Shown: piece after piece, positions 57,869 to 64,000 of the stretch
Layout of the letters: every line of letters begins with the position of its first letter
How positions within the stretch are numbered: position 1 is the first letter of the stretch
Source: Labia minor
Lineage: Eukaryota; Arthropoda; Insecta; Dermaptera; Spongiphoridae
Assembly: GCA_963082975.1 (NCBI GenBank)
Contig: OY720347.1
Coordinates: 12,630,225-12,694,224, forward strand
Length of the DNA: 64,000 nt
Direction: 5' to 3'
Notes under the pieces: model-generated
Seen by the model: the letters and a program-made list of their open reading frames with translations, nothing else
The model's database searches: none
What the model was told of the DNA's origin: nothing
Program-made: the position numbers and the translations under genes

Positions 57869-58532
57869 TAAGTTGACCTGTGGCCAGGTCCGAACCGACC
57901 GACGGTTTGAAATAAATTAATTTCCAGCTACAGAAACAATTTCAAATAATTTTCATATATCTATTAATGTAATAAAAAACAGATATGGATACATAAATAA
58001 TAAATATAAACATTTTTAATTTTATTTTATTTATAATATATATGCATGACCAGGCTGTGACGTCATGCATGGCTGGATGACGTCATATAATTTTAAATCA
58101 AGAAAAAACTAATAAATATGATTTTTTTCGAGGATAAAACCAATACAAAATGCATGATTCGTGGTGATATATAAAAAAATCTCCTTTGGTGTGAAAATAA
58201 CCCTTTCCTTCCTATCGTCGATCGCTAATACTACCACTTCCGGTTTCCGGAATTGCACCAAAAGTTGATCAATTCATCCCACTGATGCATTAAGTAAATA
58301 TACCAAATTTCATCAAAATCGGTTGAGCCGTTCAGGCTGTACACATCTATACGGACGGACAGACGGACGGACAGACGGACGGACAGACGGACGGACGGAC
58401 AGACGGACAGACATCATGCTAAAAATACTTTTTTCTGTTTAGAAAATGCATGATTCGTGGAGATATGTAAAAATCTCCACATGTGAAATTTGGTGTGAAA
58501 ACAATACCTCCCTTACTATCGTCGGTCGGTAA
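57869..58532 (-). mobile_element. Helentron-like family D, full copy with minisatellite
   Basis: The minus-strand start TTACCGACCGACGATAG is at 58532. Then comes an (ACGGACGGACAG)n tract at about 58350-58412 in plus reading, and the core GATGAAATTTGGTATA, ATCAACTTTTGG and ACCGGAAGTGG. The 3' end has inverted box CCGTCGGTCGGT, perfect hairpin GACCTGGCCACAGGTC (57875-57890) and AACTTA. This layout is the HINE/Helentron pattern. Confidence 0.65.
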
Positions 58533-59609
58533 AAACAAAAAATCATTATTTATATAAAAAAGATTTGAATCAAAGTCTATTTATGAATTTTTTTTCTTAA
58601 AATAAAATAGAAAAAAAAACATCCTAATGTCAAAGATATTAACTTTTAAATAAAAAATAGGTAAGATTACTATTTCAACAATTTGAAAATATCTCAACTT
58701 CTTGAAAGAAAGTAAGAAAGAACAGATAAAATGTGAGTACAAAAAAAAAAACGATTCTCATTAAATAGGTATCTATTTACGTATCTATTTACTTCTTAGC
58801 AAAATAAAAAGATATAAAAAGTTTAAATTACAAAAACTACAAGTAGCTCTTGAAAAGTTAGTTGCGGTGACGAGAGTTGAAGGAGGTGTATGAGGTGAGG
58901 GTTTGTTACCTTTTTGTAGTGAATATTTACTTTTTATCATGTTGAGTGGTCTTGTAATTCAAGGCAAATGATCTGTGTATGCGGTTGTCTATATTAAAAT
59001 GCATCATCAGCAAATGGGAGGGTAAAAAAAAACTCAGAAAATATTCAAATATTATTATTTTAGAGATAAAAAGAAAAATTTTTTACTTGTTTTCAGAATC
59101 AAAAGAATAAAAAAGTAAGTAAAAGAAAAGATCATTGGTTGTGGCTTTCGATGACGTCACAGTGGGCATTCAGTTAAAATCCATTAAATAATTATAATAT
59201 GTTATTAAAAAAAAAACATTTTAAAAATATTTAAATTTAATAAATTCATATTGTCTTTTGTCTACAATTTTGATTTCAATTTGTAAACAAAATAATTATT
59301 TCTAATAATCAAATGAAATAAAAAAAATTTAAATACTGATCATAAAATAAAGAAAAATAACTTTAAAAGTATAAGTTAAACAAAACTTATTAGTAATTAA
59401 TATAATTAGAATTTGTCAAAGTTTAAATTAATTTCTGAAATAATATTAAATCTACATAAAAATTATTATAAAATAAATAGATTTTACCATAATGATAATT
59501 TATATATACTAAATATCCAAACTTATCACCAGAAACTTTATAGAAGTTGACAAGTAAAAAGAATTGTTCTAAAATAGAAAAAGTAAAATGTACAAGATAT
59601 GTAATAATA
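58533..59609. other. AT-rich DNA, nothing recognised
   Basis: No gene or element seen. Confidence 0.4.
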
Positions 59610-60109
59610 CTACATGGGCTGAAAAGTATCGGGATTTTTCAATAGGTGACTCCACTAGAAAATGAACATGATTCATTTCGAGTGGCTCATCTGTCACTAG
59701 TTTATGTATTAAGTATCATGACATTTCGTCCATTCGTTTACACTACAGTCCTTTGGGTGACGCTACTTTCGACTTCATAAGAAAAATGGAAAAACAGGAA
59801 TATCGCGTCTTGATAAACTGTTGTTCTCGAAGGAGCAGATGTGGGATAACATTCCTGCAAAACACTGCAATGATTGTTCACAAGTTTTTCTCATTAAAAA
59901 ACAATGTTTAATCAAGACGCGATATTCTTGTTTTTCCATTTTTCTTATGAAGGTGAAAATAGAAACGACTGTAACTTGTAAACGAATGGACGAAGTGTCA
60001 TGATACTTCATACATAAACTAGTGACAGATGAGCCTCTCGAAATGAGTCATGTTCATTTTCTAGTGGCGTCACCTATTGAAAAATCCCGGGACTTTTCAG
60101 CCCATGTGG
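59610..60109. mobile_element. Foldback mariner derivative, second family
   Basis: Flanked by TA; ends CTACATGGGCTGAAAAG and CTTTTCAGCCCATGTGG; inverted arms of about 190 bp. Each arm reaches into the start of a mariner transposase (MEKQEYRVLIKHCFL). The centre reads RKTCEQSLQCFAGMLSH, not recognisably transposase. Confidence 0.8.
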
Positions 60110-60485
60110 TATAAGTATACCATATATAATTATTTTTTTCTATTAAATAAAAATTTATTAAAATCATTTATTAAATAAAATTTTTAAAAGATAATACCTA
60201 ACTAAATTAAAGATAACTTTTTCATAAGAATATTAAAAAGTTTTTAATTTCTAATTTAATTATTAACGAACCCTCTGCAAATTTATTCTCTCTGAAATTC
60301 ATAGAATAACAATAGATATTCTCCTATAGGGAATAATATTCACATCATATATATTCTATATTAATTTTTTAAAATATTATATCGCCAGTGTTTGCTTAAA
60401 CTTAGTTAACGTGGTTTAATTACAAATGACATAAGCCTTGAAAACTATTTTATGTATTATTATCTCTTCTTATATTTTATTAATA

Positions 60486-60805
60486 CAGTGATACTCAAAC
60501 ACTGTGCCGCGGCACTTTAATGTGCCGCAAGATTTTCAAAAGTGTGCCGCGAGATTATGAGGCTCTTATACATTTCCAACTTTTTTCTAAATTTTTTTCA
60601 CTTTGGATCTAAAAAAAAGGTAAAACGTTTTTGTGACTTGACTCTTAAACATTTCCGACTTTCTAAATTTTTTCAATATGGTTCTAAAACAAAAAAAAAA
60701 AGGTAAACCGATTTCGGGACCAATTTTTCAATTTCTTTGTGTGCCGCCAAATTTTTAAACGTTTAAAAATGTGCCGCTTTAAAGATAAAAGGTTGAGAAT
60801 CACAG
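60486..60805. mobile_element. hAT-type MITE (GCGGCAC family)
   Basis: Ends CAGTGATACTCAAAC and GGTTGAGAATCACAG; flanks TATTAATA and TATTATTA (7 of 8). Internal GTGCCGCGGCAC. Confidence 0.75.
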
Positions 60806-60813
60806 TATTATTA

Positions 60814-61542
60814 TATATAAATATATATGATAATTTAACAAAAGAATCATGCTATATCTTTAAAATTTGCATAATTGAGACAAGATTGAGATGTGTTTTT
60901 TTTAGAATTGAAACAAGTTCATTTAATCATTTAACCATTTAAGAAAATACTTTTGACCTTCTCCATATATAGTAGATATACGTAAATTTATTCTGTTTTA
61001 ATGTATTATATTTTTCCTTGGTATAAATCAATTTCTGATGAAATCTACTATTAAGTGTTAGAGATAATGATAATGTTTTTCTTATTCCAAAGTAGAGTCA
61101 TAAAAAATTTAGTCATTTCAAAAACAAAAAACAAAAAAAAAATGTTTATATTTTTTAAATGAATTTTTCTTTTTAATAATTTTAAATATTGGCGATCGTT
61201 CGATTCTAAAAATTGGTTAGTCTTCTCTAGTTTTTACGTTACAATGTTACATTAGAAATAAACATAAATAAAGCATAATGAAAAAATTGATTAATTATTC
61301 ACTGCTAAAATTTTCCATTTATCAAAATAATAAAAACATTATCAATGAGTCATTAAAAATCTTAAATATTTCTTTGTAGATAATTTTTCTATTTATAAAT
61401 TTCCTGATTTTTGTATTAAATTTCAACTCATTTATGAAATTCTTTTACAAAATGACTCATTTAGAAAAAAAAATGTAGATATAGTTAAATAACTAACGTA
61501 AATTAGAAGCTATAAGTTTTAAAGTTGCTTTTTTCATTCATG
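60814..61542. other. AT-rich DNA, nothing recognised
   Basis: No gene or element seen. Confidence 0.4.
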
Positions 61543-62120
61543 TTTACTATCTCGCCAGAATTTTTGATGTCGAGATTTTGATGTTTTTATACGTTTTGAA
61601 GGCTCCTAAGTCATTTTAACTAAGTTTGAGAAAAATATCTGTATATGTGTGTGTGTGTGTGTGTGTATGTAGACAAGATTACGCGAAAACCGTTTGAGCT
61701 ATTATACAAAATTCGTAAACTTCTATCAACTTTTGAGAAGAGGGTCATTATCTACCAGGTTTTCATTTTTTTTCCTCTAAACTGACCGTAAAAATAAAGA
61801 AATATGTTTGATAGTTTTTCACATGATTAAAAATTTTATAAAACTGATATATATAGAATTTTAGCTTGATTGAATCGCTGAAAGTACCAGAAATAATTTT
61901 TTAAACTTTTTAACACGTTGTCTGCCATCACGCGCCAGCACGTAACATGGTGTCATCAACAAAGAATTAATTTTTTTAAATTTTTAAATATTGACTTAAA
62001 AATGAAGATAAAGGTTTTAAATATTAATTAATTAATCCAATTTAATTATACTTAATTTATAATTAATTAAATTTAATTTAAATATAATATATGTCAATTA
62101 ATCCAAATTAAACACTGCAG
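61543..62120 (+). mobile_element. Helentron-like family A, degenerate copy
   Basis: TTACTATCTCGCCAGAA start, (TG)n at about 61640-61667, TGAATCGCTGAAAGTACC, but the 3' hairpin is lost. Small internal deletions remove part of the core. Confidence 0.7.
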
Positions 62121-63112
62121 AGTTTTTAGAAATATTTTTATATTCCGACATATAACATATATATGTATGTATAGAGAAAGAAAAATCTTATCTGATAAAA
62201 TTTTCACTAGTAAATTAAATCCTTTAAAAATGATCTTCTCTTTTTTAGAAATTATTTGTTATAGTTTAATATTCATTTACAAATCTAAATATTTTCACAT
62301 TTCCTATTTTTCCTACAGTCATCTCTCAATTCAATATTTTTAAAATTTTATAATAGTTATTTTGTTTTATTTTCTAATTTATATTTAATACTTTAATTTT
62401 GTTTTAATCCCATATTCTATTGATATTTATTATTGTTATATTTCTTATTCAAAATAATATATAAAAAAAATGCTCCTGAAAATAAATTTTTTAAAATGGT
62501 AATATCAAAATGAATTATTATCGAAATAACAAACAACTTATTATGGATATATATATATCCGTTTATTAAAGATCATTATAATGTTATATTTTCTAGATTG
62601 TTATGTTATCTAATAAAATACAAAATACATTACCACACTGCTTTAATTGTATTTTAAAGTTGTTCCATTAAATTAATTGAATGTATAGTAATTAAAATGA
62701 TAGAAATAACTCTTTGACGTAATGCGAAATGGCAGAAAATCACCACGTGGGGAAATCCATGACTAAATGATCATTTTTCAATAGAATAGCTTGTTTGTTC
62801 AAATCATCTATGGCTAATGAAGTGAATCAATTTTAATTTGGTCATAACGGATGGACTATGATGAGAAAGCGCGGGTGTGAGTGCTCGTGTTCGTTTTAGA
62901 GACATCAAAGCTCTATTTATAATATCTGGCTAGGCTATCAAGTAAAGGCGAAAGGCTTTTAACCATTACACCACCACCCCTCCCTTCCACCATCACTACC
63001 CTCCCTATCTCTTCTATTCATTGGAGTCTTCAATATGATAGACAGGCTGAGTGCTTTTCCTAGACGTAACAAAATACGTAGATAGCAAATTTGCAAAATA
63101 ATCTTGGTTGAA
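62121..63112. other. Mostly AT-rich; less AT-rich 62700-63050 unexplained
   Basis: 62700-63050 includes CACCACGTGGGGAAATCC and a CCACCACCCCTCCC tract. No exon or transposon end could be supported. Confidence 0.3.
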
Positions 63113-63186
63113 CACGGCATATACCACCAGTGGCTCATGCCGCCATATAAAATAAATAGACAAATTATGGAGCCGGCGGGAACGTG
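63113..63186. mobile_element. piggyBac-type MITE, second copy, damaged left end
   Basis: Matches 23314-23396 (ACCACCAGTGGCTCATGCCG, GGAGCCGGCGGGAACGTG) with TTAA on the right and TTGA on the left; about 10 bp of the left inverted repeat is missing. Confidence 0.65.
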
Positions 63187-63468
63187 TTAATTGTATAAAC
63201 ATAGGATTTTTGTTGATTGGCAAAAAGAGTCAATTGACGGCGAATTTATGAATGAAGAATGTCTCCTTGAGGGAATCAAATTAACCTCGGTGCTGGGAAA
63301 TATTCCCCATTTGTGATTTATTCTCTTAATCGAAAGATAGATAGAAAGAGAAGAGAGAGAAGGGTCGTAGGTCAAATCTACCACTTGACGTCCGACCCAG
63401 TTGCCATCTTCAATATCTTTTTAAATTGGATTACTTATAAATGACACAATTATTCATTTCAGAATTAG

Positions 63469-63490
63469 ATTGATTTTCATAAAATGCCTC

Positions 63491-63528
<38 letters not shown>

Positions 63529-63550
63529 GAGGCATTTTATGAAAATCAAT
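63469..63550. repeat. Perfect 82-bp palindrome with (AT)n centre
   Basis: Left arm ATTGATTTTCATAAAATGCC, then TCGA and (AT)n, mirrored exactly on the right. No loop. Confidence 0.9.
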
Positions 63551-63659
63551 GAATATTATGAATTATATTATTATTATATTATTCATAAGATTTTGCAATT
63601 TATTTTTATTTTTAAATTTTAAATATAAATTTTAAGATAAATTATTAATGCATGTAATG

Positions 63660-63920
63660 TAGTGGTTCTCAAACTTTTTAGATCAAGGCCGGCTTCATAA
63701 TTCGCCCTCATAAAAATTAAAAATCATCTTACCCTTTTTTTTAGAACCATATTGAAAAAAAGCGGAAAAAGCCTGTTCGCAAAATCATCTTACCTTTTTT
63801 TAGAGTTGAAAATGATTTCGCCCCCAGAAAATACTATCGCCCCCCAAAAAATAACTTATCGCCCCCTTTAAGATGTCGATCGCCCCCAGGGGGAGATATC
63901 GTCCAGGTTGAGAATCACTA
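63660..63920. mobile_element. hAT-type MITE (GGGGGCGAT family)
   Basis: Ends TAGTGGTTCTCAAACTT and GGTTGAGAATCACTA; flanks ATGTAATG and ATGTAATA (7 of 8). CGCCCCCAGGGGGAGATAT near the right end matches 20456-20856 inverted. Confidence 0.75.
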
Positions 63921-64000
63921 ATGTAATATATATACATATAAATTTGAAATAATTAATAATAATAAATTCTTTGATGAATGGTGAATCAACGAAAGGTATT

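Noticed and set aside
58336-58412. Regular 12-bp repeats that might suggest a CRISPR array
   Set aside because: No unique spacers; it is a simple (ACGGACGGACAG)n minisatellite inside a transposon in a eukaryotic genome.
59775-60011. 78-codon minus-strand frame beginning with tract MKYHDTSS
   Set aside because: It is the arm and spacer of a foldback mariner; only a short transposase start is recognisable.
62936-62976. tRNA-like GGTGTAATGGTTAAAAGCC on the minus strand
   Set aside because: No B box at the required distance and no acceptor stem.

Overview
The window looks like an AT-rich arthropod (probably insect) nuclear genome. Genes have short introns with GT-AG junctions, the conserved proteins are animal-type, and most of the DNA is transposons: Helentron-like, hAT, mariner/Tc1 and piggyBac remnants, tRNA-derived SINEs and one intact RTE LINE. 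I cannot name the species from sequence alone. There is no sign of bacterial genes, operons, CRISPR or rRNA.

Region 1 (1-15.1 kb) is gene-dense. In order it holds the 3' part of an ABHD16A-type lipase (+), a small unrecognised split gene with a membrane segment (+, tentative), URM1 (+), NSRP1/CCDC55 (-), mitochondrial ribosomal protein mL44 (+), and the terminal exon of a gene for a C-terminally prenylated (CaaX) protein (-). URM1 and NSRP1 converge with only about 120 bp between stop codons. NSRP1 and mL44 diverge from a shared spacer of about 470 bp. Exon joins were read by hand, and all four complete or near-complete conserved genes sum to whole codons.

Region 2 (15.1-39.2 kb) is mostly one 23.9 kb intron of the CaaX gene. 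Its next visible exon is at 38987-39172 (-). Inside the intron is a second exon (17179-17261) that carries its own ATG and ends in the same phase, so it can replace the upstream exon. A GC-rich 5' exon-like island at about 21.85-22.11 kb with a strong minus-strand donor may feed it. The rest is transposon debris: three copies of a tRNA-derived SINE, foldback and deleted mariner elements, hAT MITEs with exact 8-bp duplications, and Helentron-like elements.

Region 3 (39.2-64 kb) has no gene I can identify with confidence. It may be more intron of the CaaX gene or intergenic DNA. It contains an intact RTE retrotransposon (1055-codon ORF with complete endonuclease and reverse transcriptase motifs) inserted cleanly into a Helentron-like element, a second tRNA-related SINE with an 11-bp target duplication, more mariner/hAT/piggyBac pieces, a GC-rich island at 53.64-53.88 kb and a perfect 82-bp palindrome.

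I found no clear new biological system. The best leads are the alternative first exon of the CaaX gene, and three repeat families that share a Helentron/HINE layout (5' TTAC start, inverted subterminal copy, 3' hairpin, internal microsatellite) and a common internal core.
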